Source: Clavelina lepadiformis
Lineage: Eukaryota > Chordata > Ascidiacea > Aplousobranchia > Clavelinidae
Direction of reading: 5' to 3'
Length of the DNA: 64,000 nucleotides
Assembly (NCBI RefSeq): GCF_947623445.1
Contig: NC_135245.1
Coordinates: forward strand, 565,501-629,500
Program-made: the position numbers and the translations under genes
Notes under the pieces: generated by a model
Told to the model about the DNA's origin: nothing
The model's database searches: none
The model's input: the letters and a program-made list of their open reading frames with translations, nothing else
In this document: positions 1-11,715 of the stretch, one piece after another
Layout: each line of letters opens with the position of its first letter
How positions within the stretch are numbered: position 1 is the stretch's first letter

Positions 1-3000
1 AATGTTGACAGTTTGGGGCACGCTGGCTGGTATCACAGCTGCAGGTTTCGGACTTTTAACTGATGCTGAGTCTTGGAAATCAGCAAATGTAACTGGTCGA
101 CCGGGCTGTTTAGGTCTGCAACAACAAAAAGTAATTACAACTGGTTCAAGCATTTTACCATTAGAAGCCAGTGACATGTTGCATGACATCGAAGCAAACA
201 GCAGCTTCGCCAAACGCCAAACCTCAAACTGCGAAGCTCAAACTTCAACTAATAACACAATATTTCTTATGGTAAGTCATAATTCAGAAGTAATGATGAC
301 AGCAGCCGTGTACAAGCTGCGAATCAGCACGTACAGTTGTGTGGTTGGAGCTGGTGGGGTTTTGGCTCTGGTTGGTTGGCTGCCACCGGCCCTGCTCTCA
401 AAACTTCCGCCATGTCCCAGATTTTCCCTTTCCTTTGTAGGAGTCCAGCTTCTGGCTGCTTTGTGATCTCGGAGTGGAATATCACGGCCAAACCGGTCCT
501 TGACCCCACTTCTTGGCGGAGTTCTGCAAAAACAATAAAATCGGTGACATAACAATCAACATGGTGTCACAGAAGGAAATAGACGAAGTAGAACGTTGCC
601 TAGTCCAACCAAAAGGTAGATTTGCCTCTGGCAGAATAAAAGAAAATGTGCAAAACCAACATCGCTCTTAAGCTTTTAGCCTTATTCGAGTGAAATTATC
701 TACCTGGATCGAGACTTCCGGTATCGACGAGGTGGCGATCTCCTCCTTGGAGGACTCCGATCCCTTCCTCGAGGTCGTCTTTCCATCTCCATGGACCTGT
801 CGTCACGCGGAGATCCACGTCTACCACACAGCAGCTTGATTAATTAAGAACACAACAATATACGGCCATGACAGCTCGGCACAAGTGATTGAACATTGTT
901 ATCCTTATACATGTGATCTTTATAATTTCTTGAAATGATTCCTGATGCATTATGCATGGCAATCCTGTTCAATTTGCTGACGTCTCAGTTAAACAGTGGA
1001 AAGACTTTTCAAGTAGTTTTGGCTTTCAAGATCTGAGCGCACATTTATCCGATTAACACATTTTAGAACTATTTGGCTGGAAATAAAAACATAGCAACAA
1101 CGTGACCCACAAAACCTGAGAGCAAAAATTTTATATTTTCAATTGTCAAAATCGGTACCGATTTACGATCACAGTATTTTTATTTTTTCTCTATTATTAA
1201 TTATCAGCGTCCTAATTAAATTGATGAAAATTTTGGAATTGTCCAATCACTATTTGTTACATCATAAACATTCCACGAAAACGTTTCACAGAAACACCCA
1301 AGAAATATTTCAAGATAAAACAACATAAGCGTCAATCTTACTCTCTTCTTGGTGATGGAGATCGCATGCGAGCATCACGTGGCGCATAGTCCCGAGGAGG
1401 CATATCACGATCATATGAAGCGTAGTCACGACGAGAAAAATCACGAGGTGGATAGTCATGATTCATGCGTGGAAAGTCACGTTCACCGGGAAAATGAAAA
1501 TCACGATTGTAACCATGTGGAGGTGGTGGGGGGCTTCGGCAACCTTTACGGTCTCCTGTGAACCTTGAAGGACTTGGGCTGGAATAGCAAATATTAAAAA
1601 TAGCAATATTAGAAATTGCAAAGTTGTCATTAATAGTAGTTTAAATGCATGTTAAATACCTTCTGTGCATATCACGAGGCATTGGTGGTGGCATTCCGTC
1701 CTCGAAGCGTCGAGTTCGACTGGGTGAAGAATGACGCAGAACTTCATGCAAAGCTCTTTCCCTCGCTATCAAATCCTCTTCTCTCTTTCTCAGCTCTGCT
1801 TCTCGGACATGAAGACGTTCAAGGCTCCGTTCACGACGTGCCCGCTCCTCTTTCACATCATCATCTTTTGTTTCATTCGACAGACTTTCCTTCTGTTTTT
1901 GCAACATTTCTAAATCGCGATTAATGGCTTCATGTCTCCGTTCGAGCGACGCTCTCTCTCTTTCACGGAAGGGAGATTTGTCCCGATCATTGCACGATCT
2001 CTCCCTGTGATATCTCTCACGTTCACGTGCTTCATGATACTTTTTCTCTATTACATCATCTCCAGAAAAGACGTGATCACTCAGAGGTGGATCGTGTGGG
2101 CGACTCCTATCACGATCACTCATAGAGTCACGCCTTCTCTGCTCATCCACTGTTGAAGAGGCTTCACTGTGTCGCCGAAGTAACTCTGGAGAATAACATA
2201 TTAAATGAAAATTTAACAGGTCACTTACCGAGGACAGTAACATAGAAATCTTACTGACCTCTTTCCATCCGATCCCTCTCTTCTAAACGAAGTGCGGCTA
2301 AATGCTCGTCCGACACCGAGGGAAGACCCCCAATAAGAAGTCCCTAAACAAATATCGAAGTCAGCAAGAAAATCATGAAGCATCTGCGAAGGTAGCACAT
2401 AGACATCTTACATAAGTCGGATCGATTCTTCGAGCTTCCTCCAGCAGCTCACGCTCTTGCATCTCGCGGAGGAGAAGTTCACGCTCCAGGAGGGGATCAA
2501 GTTTCAACTGGACAAACAAAGCAGCTCAATAAAATAATTGCTCCGAATTCCAACCACGCAGAGAGAAAAAGCTCCTTACATATTCCTGTACAAGCAAGTC
2601 GTCTCTTAATGAACTCATCCCACCCAAAGCGTCCAAGCCCAGAGTTCCCAGCAGAGCATCTCCAGTCAGTCCGAGCCTCTGCGACGATCGAAGAGCTTCA
2701 AGCTCCTGAGCAAGTTGCATGTAGGGATCCCGGATCATTCGTGCCGCATCCACAGGAAGATCCTTTGCATTGCGGGAAGTTTGATTTGAGGCGGATGAAG
2801 CTTGTGATGAAGAATTTTCTCCTTCTCTGTGAAAACATCGACATCTTAGTCAAATGATAAAGCTAGTGGTTTCAGTGCTGGTGACAAGACTGCCACTGAG
2901 CACAACAAGTATGAACTGCAAAGCAATACTGATAATAAACTCATAGTAATAAGTTCAACATCAGCAGCTTGTTAAACAATTACTTATTCCCAGTCAACAG

Positions 3001-6000
3001 CTGACATAACTAAACCAACAACAAGTACTTTTGTTCTGTTCTGGTGACCCCGACTGATTTTACAGCAGAGAGAATGTTCTTCAAATCAAAACTACTGATA
3101 GTTTTCGCCTTTTTTAATATTGCGTCGGTCTCCACCGAAGATTCATCTTTTCCCTTCACCTCTTTGTCGAGAGAAGGTTCCACTGCAAGTAAGTTTATCA
3201 TCAGAGAAAATTTAAAATTAAGTAGCATGACTATTGAGAACCAGAACTTGAAATTTACTTGAAGCAGGAGAAAGGCCACCTGGTCTACCTTTTTTGACGT
3301 CTTGAATAACTTTCAGTTGTTCCTGAAGTTTCTTCATGTTTTCCCCACTGAAGAGCGGGTTGTGAGCCACAAGTTGACGAGCAGCATCCAAGTTTATTGC
3401 TTTTGAATCAGCATCACGTGAAGCAGCAGTGCTAGACACAGACCGCTGTCCATGATCATATGAATCGCCGGCAGCTGCAAGAGTAGTTTTCACGAGATTC
3501 GAGTAAACGTCGTGTGATCTTGGAAGAGGCTGATCCTTGCTTCTATCGGCCACCTCATACACCATGGCAGCATTCTGCTCAGAGACTACATGATCTCTTG
3601 TTCGTGGAGGATTGCCTGGATGTTGAGATCGCATCTGCATGGATCCTGTTCTTGGGTGAGATAACAAAGGTCTGGGGCCTCTTGGGGGGGGATGTTGAAA
3701 CCTCTCATCATGATAACTCGTGTAGTTTTGATCGTAGCCGTGTCCTTCGTGGTAATCATCATTTGGTTCATCATAATTTCCCTCATCATCCACCACGACG
3801 CAGCTGTCGCCGAAACTGTCGATTTTCAAGTCTGGTCGAGGAGCCACCATTCTCGATCTTAAAGCACCACGTGGGATGAAAGGACCACGTGGTCGCGGAT
3901 GCATCATGGCAGGTCGTGGTGGTCGATGACGCAACAATGGCCTTATTCCGGGAGCAGGCATCCTCTGATGAACCTCGCTTGCATCATAAGCATTGCCCAC
4001 TTCCTTTTCACTCCACTGATCAGGTGGAGGATTCATTCTCGGCCTTTTGCCGTAGTTGACATCAAGCGAATAACGAATTCCTCTCGGCCTGCCTATGAGG
4101 TCACTGTCGGACATCCGTGGTCTTAATCCTGCTGCATTTGGTCCGTGAAATCGAAGAGAATCAGGCCCAGGACCACGAGCCCTGGCCATACCAGGAAAGC
4201 GAGGTGTCATGGCAGCCCTGCCGGGTTGGTTTGGTTTTGTTTCAACTTTGTTGCCGGCTTCTGCATCAGTTTGACCGCCTGGGTATAGTTGCCCAGGACT
4301 CATATCGCGTTCATTCGTCACCATCGCAACACTGCCACTCGCTGGCGGTTTTCCCCCCTGCATCCTTGGATGGTCGTGTAGATGCTGCGATTGTGAATTT
4401 GATTCAATCACATTGCCATAGACATCATATGTTGTTGGTGCTCTTTTGCGTTGGTTGTTGTTGATTGGTATACGTGGTGCTGGTGCTTGATTGTTCAACT
4501 GGTTGGTACCAGTATTTGGTTGGCGCTCATAGTCCCTCCAATTATCTTCGTAAACGTTGTCATAAAAGTTTTCATTCTCATGATGACGACCTTCATTGTT
4601 GTTCTTTCTCACGTCAGGATCTCGTGGAGCAAGCTGGCTGCTAATGGGAGCTGTGGCTTGATCTGATTGGTTATTCAGCTGGTAAGATTGCTGACTATTG
4701 GAACCAGTTTCTGGTGGTGCTGGTTGACTTTGTTCGGCTGGTTGGAAATTGCTTCCATGGAAGGATGGTTGATGCATTGGACTTTTATGTTGTTTATGTC
4801 CACCAGTGGATGATTGAAATGACTGCCGTTGTGTGCTTGAATGCTGGTTGGCTGCAGCTTGCTGGTTTGCAATAACTTTTTCTATTTCCTTCATATTGGT
4901 TAATAAGCGTTTGACGTTTGCATCGTTTTGCCTTTTCTGTGCCGTCATTTGTTCTTGCCATGTCCTCCACTGAAAACAATTCGACCTTATTCATTTTATT
5001 TGTCACAAAATGATTATTATGACGTCATTATCACATGCTTAAAATGAGCCAAACTTTTCACCTGCTTCTCGTACTGCTCAAACTGTGTTTTATTAGGATG
5101 GCTTTTATGCTTTTCTTTCCAATCGTCAAACTGCCTGCGCCAGTCACTGTATTGCTTCTCAAATACCTTCAGAAATCATCAACAAGTTTCAGTCATTAAC
5201 CAACAACCAACCATCACAACCACTTACAAACCACCAACCTGCCCCTGCTCATTGACTTTGATCAACTGTTGCCGATACTTTTCCAGTACCGCATGAGGGT
5301 TTTCCCCGCTATTCTTGTCCCACTACAAACAAGAATTGAAACAGAAATTGTATAAAAACTTCTCGGCCATACCGAGCACAAACAGACAGCACAGCAGTTA
5401 CATTTTAATTCCATGAAACCATTGCTAATAACAAAAAATGCAGCAATTTAAAATAGACCAATAAAAAACTGCTAAAATGGTCGTTTACCCTGGCGATTTC
5501 CGTATCTTCTTTAACATTTGCAGAGGATTGATTTGGTCGAAACAAGCTTTGTTGAGGGATGGGTGGAGCAGGTGTCTTCTTCTCTATAGTCGTTGTCCTC
5601 TTGTTTGCGGTCAAGTCCTTTCCATCTGATATTTCAAGCAACAGTAAATTTTTAACAAATTTAGTGATTGACAAAAGCTGTCAAAGGAAATTTTACTTAA
5701 AATTTAAATGCCTTCGAATAAAAACTGTCTCCGAACGGTTATATAGGTATCTGTAGCCTACTATCTGAAGAAGTCTTAAAACAATAAAGTCAAAGCGAAC
5801 AAACACCTTGCTTTGCTCGGAGTTGCATTTTATGCTGCCAGCATTCAATCTGTTGATTGGTGCTCATGCCAAGGAACCAGGCTGCTTTGGTCAACCTCTT
5901 TAACTCTTCCTCGAGATGTCCGCTTCCCTTGATCTTTGCTAGCTCTGATACCCACCACTGGGAAGAAACAAACAACCGCATTAACCACTACAGTTGATCA

Positions 6001-7141
6001 ATCGATGAGTTGACAATGACGTCACCTTCTCAGCACTATCCGGGAGGGGGGGTTTGCTTGTGGCTTTCGTGTCGTCATAGGGCAGTGGGGGAGGGGGTTC
6101 AGCTGGGGTTGGCGGGGGTGGCTGCCGAGGTGGGTGGGATTGTGGGGCCACTGGTTGCATCATCATCATCTGAGTTCAAAATAAAAACATTTCACTTCTA
6201 CTCACTACACTATATATAATGATCAAGTAAGAATATTAATATCTATGAACTTGTTAAGAAAATTAATATGTCCAGCATCCAAAGCCAAACATGGATTCCT
6301 AACGTTCAAGCAGAATTTAGACAATTGATTTTCTACTTTCTGATAAACTTCCCACTTATAGTTCAATGGTTACGAAATCAATTCACAAAAACTTGTAATG
6401 AAAGTAATTTACGATACTTGGCATTACCCTTGTCTAAATCCTACTCCAATCAAATTGATAGGAAATCTCCAATCACAATAGTACATTAAACTTTTATACC
6501 AGGAGCATAATTTGAGTTCACGACTGGACTACCACGATTAATATATGGAAGCATTAGTTACTGCAGCATTATGTGGTTTTATGCTGATCTGCAAACACAC
6601 TGACAGCCTTAAGTCGACACTTCAATTTACAGAAAGCGATGATGACAAGACAACAATGTAACACAGCATAGGTGCTCACTTCTAACGGTTGAAAAATGCA
6701 AACAATAAAAACAAAACTGTTTAAATCTACATATGTAAATAAATAATATGATTTCTAATTGTTGGCATCTCTAGACCTGAAAATGCTGTCAAACTCGAAG
6801 CATTTAGTTTAATGCAAGTCATTTGACAAATGTCGCAGCGTTATGTTGTTTGTATCTGCAATAATCTATATATTTGGCATTTATACATCAAGAAGTGTCT
6901 GTCAACTGAACACAAAAACGGAATTCACACAAACAAAAATGTTATACCGTTCTACGCACACCTGTGATTGGTTGTTCATGTTGTACTGGCCCATCATCTG
7001 CTGAGGGTACATCTGCTGCTGTGTCATGAACTGTTGTTGGTAGACCATCGAACCCGGTCCCATCTGGTTAGGGGCATTCATGTAACCACCAGCCACCATC
7101 TGGTTGGGGGGAAACCGGGACTGGTTCCAGCCGGGCAACAT
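1..7141 (-). CDS. YLPM1-like nuclear protein, gene A (3' end beyond window)
   Basis: Multi-exon gene read from ATG at 7141 leftwards. Exons inferred from GT/AG borders with consistent phase: 6962-7141, 6026-6169, 5807-5957, 5489-5625, 5239-5322, 5062-5166, 3259-4969, 3029-3182, 2580-2826, 2412-2507, 2259-2343, 1660-2185, 1342-1578, 704-820, 335-523 and 1-115 (open at the edge). The product starts with a Gln/Met-rich segment (YPQQMMGQYNMNNQSQ), a Pro-rich stretch and a WW-containing helical block. A block with WDKNSGENPH and QFDDWKEKHKSHP follows, and then a 1.7-kb disordered exon with TTYDVYGNV. After that come Arg/Glu coiled coils (1660-2185) and an RS/RD-rich tail. The helical QxYxxxWxxW block resembles YLPM1, a nuclear PP1- and RNA-associated protein; its C-terminal P-loop domain would lie off the window, so it cannot be checked. 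A TAG at 700-702 falls just inside the probable donor after exon 14 and is not taken as the end. Function is inferred. Confidence 0.6.
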
Positions 7142-7471
7142 TCCTCTTATTTCTTGCTCCTCAGCTTCTATGAAATCCCTATATGTCCAACTCAGCACAG
7201 TTTCATAATTTACGTTGTACCACTAGGTTGACAGTTTAAGCATGAATATGAACACGACCTATCGTACATCTATGATTTATGGAAAAAAAAAACAGTTCAC
7301 ATTAAGTCAGATAATTGTTAAAACTGGTACCAGCATTAGCAGATTTTGCAATTGCTTATCAAATCTTTTACACATTTACCAGGGCACAAAAACTGTTTCG
7401 TCAACAGACAGCCTAGGCTTGTGTGCTAGCTAGCAAGCAAATATAGCAATCCCAGAAACATGTGAAAAAGT

Positions 7472-8638
7472 TTACAAAATTAGTATTTCATCATTCAAGT
7501 GCTTATGTGGTGACGATTCCACCGATAGCAGATCAGTGTCGCTTGTTGGACCCTCCAGTTCTAACCTAGCACTCCCTGGTAAAGCAAGGTTGTCAATCTC
7601 ACTTCGAATTTTTTGTTTTAAAGAAAATGTCCCAGAGCCAAATTTGGCTGAAATGGGCACCACGTCTCTAAACTTGATTTGAGTGTTAGGCACAGAGGTG
7701 GGTGGCAAATCATCAAGATGGTCCTTCCAATTGAAAAGTTTATCTTGGAGCTCTTCCAGCATCACACTTGCATTATCTTCATCCATTTTATTAACAGCTA
7801 GAACGGCAGGTTTGTTGACCAACATTTTATCGTACTGCTCTAGCTCTTTAGTGAGAAGCTGAACTGTTTGAAATGCGTCTCTGTATTTTGTTTTGCTCGA
7901 TAAACAAAAACCAGTGACATCAACAACAAATAACAGAATATTTGTCCTCTCAATATGCTTAAGAAACATGTGACCCCTGCCCTTGTTCAAGTGTGCCCCT
8001 TCAATTAATCCCGGCAGGTCAGCCATTGTGATTTTTCGATAGTCGGTGTATGTCAACACCCCTAATTCTGGCTTAACTGTAGTGAAAGGGTATTCGGCAA
8101 CTTTGGGTTTTGCCGTTGATAAGTTCCGCAATAACGTTGATTTTCCAGCGTTTGGAAACCCTACAAACCCTACATCAGCGATTAATTTCAAGTCAAGATA
8201 AAGAGAGTGACATTTTCCTCTCCTTGGTAAGAAGTTCGTCCATCTTGAGCCTCCCTTCCCCCCTCTAGCGACCAAGATCTTGTCGGTTCGATTAGATATT
8301 TCGCCGAGAACCTTCCTAGATTCAGCATCCACAACTGTCACTCCTCGTGGAACTTGAACATAGATGCTGGAGCCATTCAGGCCACTTGGTAGTCGTCTTT
8401 GGCTGTTCTCACCCGGGTCCGCAATGAACCTTTTTGTTGGATGCAGCTTTTTAAACTCGGTCAGCTTTAAATTTTGATCCTGTGCTGCAACAATGTAAAC
8501 ATCTCCTCCCCGCCCTCCAATGCCATTGAGTGATGCAAGACCGTTTCCCCCTGTTCCTCCTCTCACGTAAATCCGCAGTTTGTCAATAAAGGTTCTGTTG
8601 TACACTCTGGCTAGACATCTTGTCGTGAGAACAACCAT
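7472..8638 (-). CDS. MTG2: Mitochondrial Obg-family GTPase MTG2 (GTPBP5/ObgH1)
   Basis: A 388-residue single-exon protein, close in length to vertebrate MTG2. Residues about 20-150 are the glycine-rich Obg fold (RGGTGGNG, GGRGGDVY, ARGGKGGSRWTNF). The G domain follows: G1 GFPNAGKS at 160-167, G2 TTV, G3 DLPG at 207-210, G4 NKMD at 283-286 and G5 SAK near 330. The basic, hydroxylated N-terminus suits a mitochondrial targeting peptide. The family binds the mitochondrial large ribosomal subunit and acts late in its assembly; that role is from family knowledge. The first ATG is used because the Obg fold begins soon after it. The gene lies between the two YLPM1-like paralogs on the same strand, and its stop is about 330 bp upstream of the gene A ATG. 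Confidence 0.95.
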   Translation of the reverse strand: MVVLTTRCLARVYNRTFIDKLRIYVRGGTGGNGLASLNGIGGRGGDVYIVAAQDQNLKLTEFKKLHPTKRFIADPGENSQRRLPSGLNGSSIYVQVPRGVTVVDAESRKVLGEISNRTDKILVARGGKGGSRWTNFLPRRGKCHSLYLDLKLIADVGFVGFPNAGKSTLLRNLSTAKPKVAEYPFTTVKPELGVLTYTDYRKITMADLPGLIEGAHLNKGRGHMFLKHIERTNILLFVVDVTGFCLSSKTKYRDAFQTVQLLTKELEQYDKMLVNKPAVLAVNKMDEDNASVMLEELQDKLFNWKDHLDDLPPTSVPNTQIKFRDVVPISAKFGSGTFSLKQKIRSEIDNLALPGSARLELEGPTSDTDLLSVESSPHKHLNDEILIL

Positions 8639-11600
8639 TGTAATTCAGGTTTTCATCCTACCGTACCTAGTTAGTTGGCTGCACAATGTCAAAATTGTAC
8701 AAAGAATTACTCTTAAAGCCTACAACTGACAACAGCATTTCAATAAACACAACAATCACCAAGACTGCATTTTTTGTCGTGCTTGGAAGATATCTTCAAA
8801 GGAAAAAATTTTTTAACAATATATTTTAGAACCTTCTCTCCATAAAACATAAAAAATACAGTAAAAATAAAAATGTCAGTTTTTTATTAGAAATTGTGAA
8901 TGTAAATTTGTAGATTTTGGATTGATGGCATGTACTGAAGCCTCAATTCTTTGTTTATTTATTATAAACTGGCGTTCAAACTACCAGACTTCCTTTGTTT
9001 TCTTTATCACAAAATGGTGTTAAGACAATAAAATTCGGCTTGCACGTTGACTGGTTAATGAATCATGTGCGTGCAGCTGCCACACGTTCCACTGTGGTTT
9101 TCAAAGATCGCACTTTTCTTTAAAGTTGATGTTCGGGTGCAGGAGGCACATGGAGTGTCAAAGTTTCTATTACAGCCATAGCTCATAGGATAGACTATCC
9201 GGTCTAGTGCAGTAGTGCAGAACCACAGGATGCCTTTGTGTAGTAGACCCCAGCTACTCAAATTGTGACGTCATCTGGTTGTGCACTTCTGCACTAGACC
9301 CCATCTTTCATTAGTGGAATTTGGCATAGCTAGGCCTGTAGGCCTACCGGTGGCGGTAGGTACCATAGACAATTGTAAACGATAATTTTTTCATTGAATT
9401 TATTCGATATCACACGGAATCTATTGGGGTATTTATCCGACGCACTGAAAACTAACCTTGCAGCAGCAACGAGGCCACGAGGGTATACACTGCGGGGCGC
9501 GGGCTGGGCGACACATCAAGCCGTGGTGGAAAATTATCATTCAACACCCATGCCTATTTATGGGTAATATTAATTTGCGGAAAAAAAAATTGATAAATTG
9601 CCGAGTACAGACGACGTTATTTTACGGAAAAGGTATTATTGAACACTGTAGGCTACTTTAATTTATCTATTGTAAAAATTTCCTCGCAATCTGATCACTA
9701 TAAAGCATAACTTGGTAAATTATTAAAATTGTAGAGGTTGGGGTCGTTTTAGGATGTAGAGGTTGATGCCGACAGATGCAGATACAGATGCAGAGTTTAT
9801 CGGTCTTAGCTTACGTTACGTTATTGACTTAGTTAACCTACTACATTAGTATCTGACTCTATTGTTGCGTGCGGTTAGAATTCTCTAACCTTTCTGATAG
9901 CCGAACGTTCTTATTATATTATAACAAATACCGTTTGCCAGAAAAGGCTTTTATTGTAGGTGCTGTACACTTTCTCAATATTACAAATAACCGAGAACAC
10001 AAGTCATGCGACTGTTTACACGATGTCAACTGATTCAATCACCACAACTACAGTAGTACGGTATTACATATGTCTATAACTTCGCGTCTGTGACTGAGGT
10101 TCTGAGGCTCTGAGGGAGTCTCACACAAAAGTTCAAGCTTATAAAACGTGCTGCGATGTGGCGGAAATATATGACAAAAAAGGCATGAACATTTCAAAGC
10201 GTGTGAACGTGAAAATCGGTGTGTTTGCAATGCAAATTAAATTTGGTTAAGTTGGAAACAGTTACTTGGAAGCGACCTGGTAACGTACTAAATAAGGAGC
10301 TTTCACACGAAGTTATTCGTAGCAAGTTTTCAAATATACCAACGGTAGTTTGCAGTGTTCTGAAAAGGCAAGTTTTAAACTCCATTTACTAGCTGGAAAA
10401 CTCTTTCATAAGAATGATGTGGCGGGACTGAAAGTTTAAAAACTCCAATTGTTCTGGAAAACACATTTCTACGAAAGACGTAAGGATTTTACAAAAGCGA
10501 GCCAAGCCGCCACAAAATAACGCTGAAGATTTTCAAAATTTATTAATAACAACCTGATTAGAATTGGCTGTAAATTCAGGATGGCATCTGTATCATAATA
10601 CTCGGACTGAAGAAAGTCTATGCTCGTTCTGAAGTCGGCCGTGATCCATCATCGATCAAGCTCCGGTTTCCGAGTTGTGATTGACATTCACAATATTTAT
10701 TTAATTTATTGGTTTTTTTATTTCGTATTTCCCGAATTTGAAGATGTTCATCAGACCCACTGAATAAGAGCAAGTGTCATTAGTACCTTGCCCAAGGACA
10801 TGGCAACGGTAACTGCACTTCACTTCACTAACGGCCAATCACTTTTTGTGGCGTTTTTGAGTTTGACAGCTGTGTAGTAATCATCCAGTTATTGATTAAA
10901 TTGGAATCGCAGTTTTCTATGATATAACTCGAGTCACTGTTTGAAATTGACTCGACTTTTATCGAGTTTACACTTAAACTGACTCGAGTCAGAAAAAAAT
11001 GCCCTGTTTGCTACCACAAACGTAATAAAAAGCGCCGTAGAAAGATGTGCCTCCCAGTTGTCAGTTATTGTATAATTGCCAATCAACAAAATATAGGTAG
11101 TATGTCTTTCTAGCTGAATAGCCAGCAAATTGATCTGTTACCACGTCGGAAAAGATAAAATATTTTCTCAAATCTGTCAATAAATCAAGCTTAGCACTAT
11201 ATAGCCTTTGTAGTTATTTAAACGAAGGGTTTTACGAGGTTTTATATGTTTGAAAAAATTCCTTACATTATTCCAATTTTATTCGCGTTCATCCCACCTT
11301 TGAAAAAGTCATTACTGTCTTAACTATACATTTGTAATGAACAAGCATCCTCAAAAAATTTATTTGTACAAACACAAGGAATTGAACCAACACGAATTTG
11401 TGGAAGATACACTGTTCCAGACCAAGACAGCCAAATTCCAGTGTTCAGCGAAATATTTTTGATAAAAACTACTGTACAAGATAATAATACAGCGGTGAAA
11501 TTAATAGCGAATTGCGTTACATGAATCAAAATATAGCACAAATGTCTCACAGATGTAGCGCGGAAAAACGAAACAGCAGCAGGCAGTGTGTGAGGTGAGT

Positions 11601-11715
11601 GACTGAAGCAAATTAAACCACAATGAACGACAATATATTATCGCAGTTAAAAATATGATACTTGACTCGTTTGTAATCACTGATGGAGATAAAAAAGGTG
11701 ATCACTCCATGTCGC
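8639..11715. other. Intergenic, no gene seen
   Basis: About 3 kb between MTG2 and gene B. No reading frame here resembles a known protein, and codon structure looks random. The only discrete structure found is the 100-bp near-perfect palindrome at 9201-9300, listed separately. The segment upstream of 8638 should hold the MTG2 promoter, but no motif decides it. Confidence 0.6.
9201..9300. repeat. 100-bp inverted repeat (mini-MITE or hairpin)
   Basis: The first and last 27 bases are inverted copies with three mismatches. The outermost 12 bases, GGTCTAGTGCAG and CTGCACTAGACC, match perfectly. The loop contains a TGACGTCA octamer at 9266-9273. It could be a very short MITE or a foldback; no clear target-site duplication was seen. 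Confidence 0.6.

Noticed and set aside
2-466. Plus-strand open frame of 154 codons at the left edge
   Set aside because: No recognisable domain; it overlaps two minus-strand exons of gene A with good splice borders and consistent phase.
11370-11450. T-loop-like GGTTCAATTCC on the minus strand suggesting a tRNA
   Set aside because: No matching acceptor, D or anticodon arms could be folded around it.
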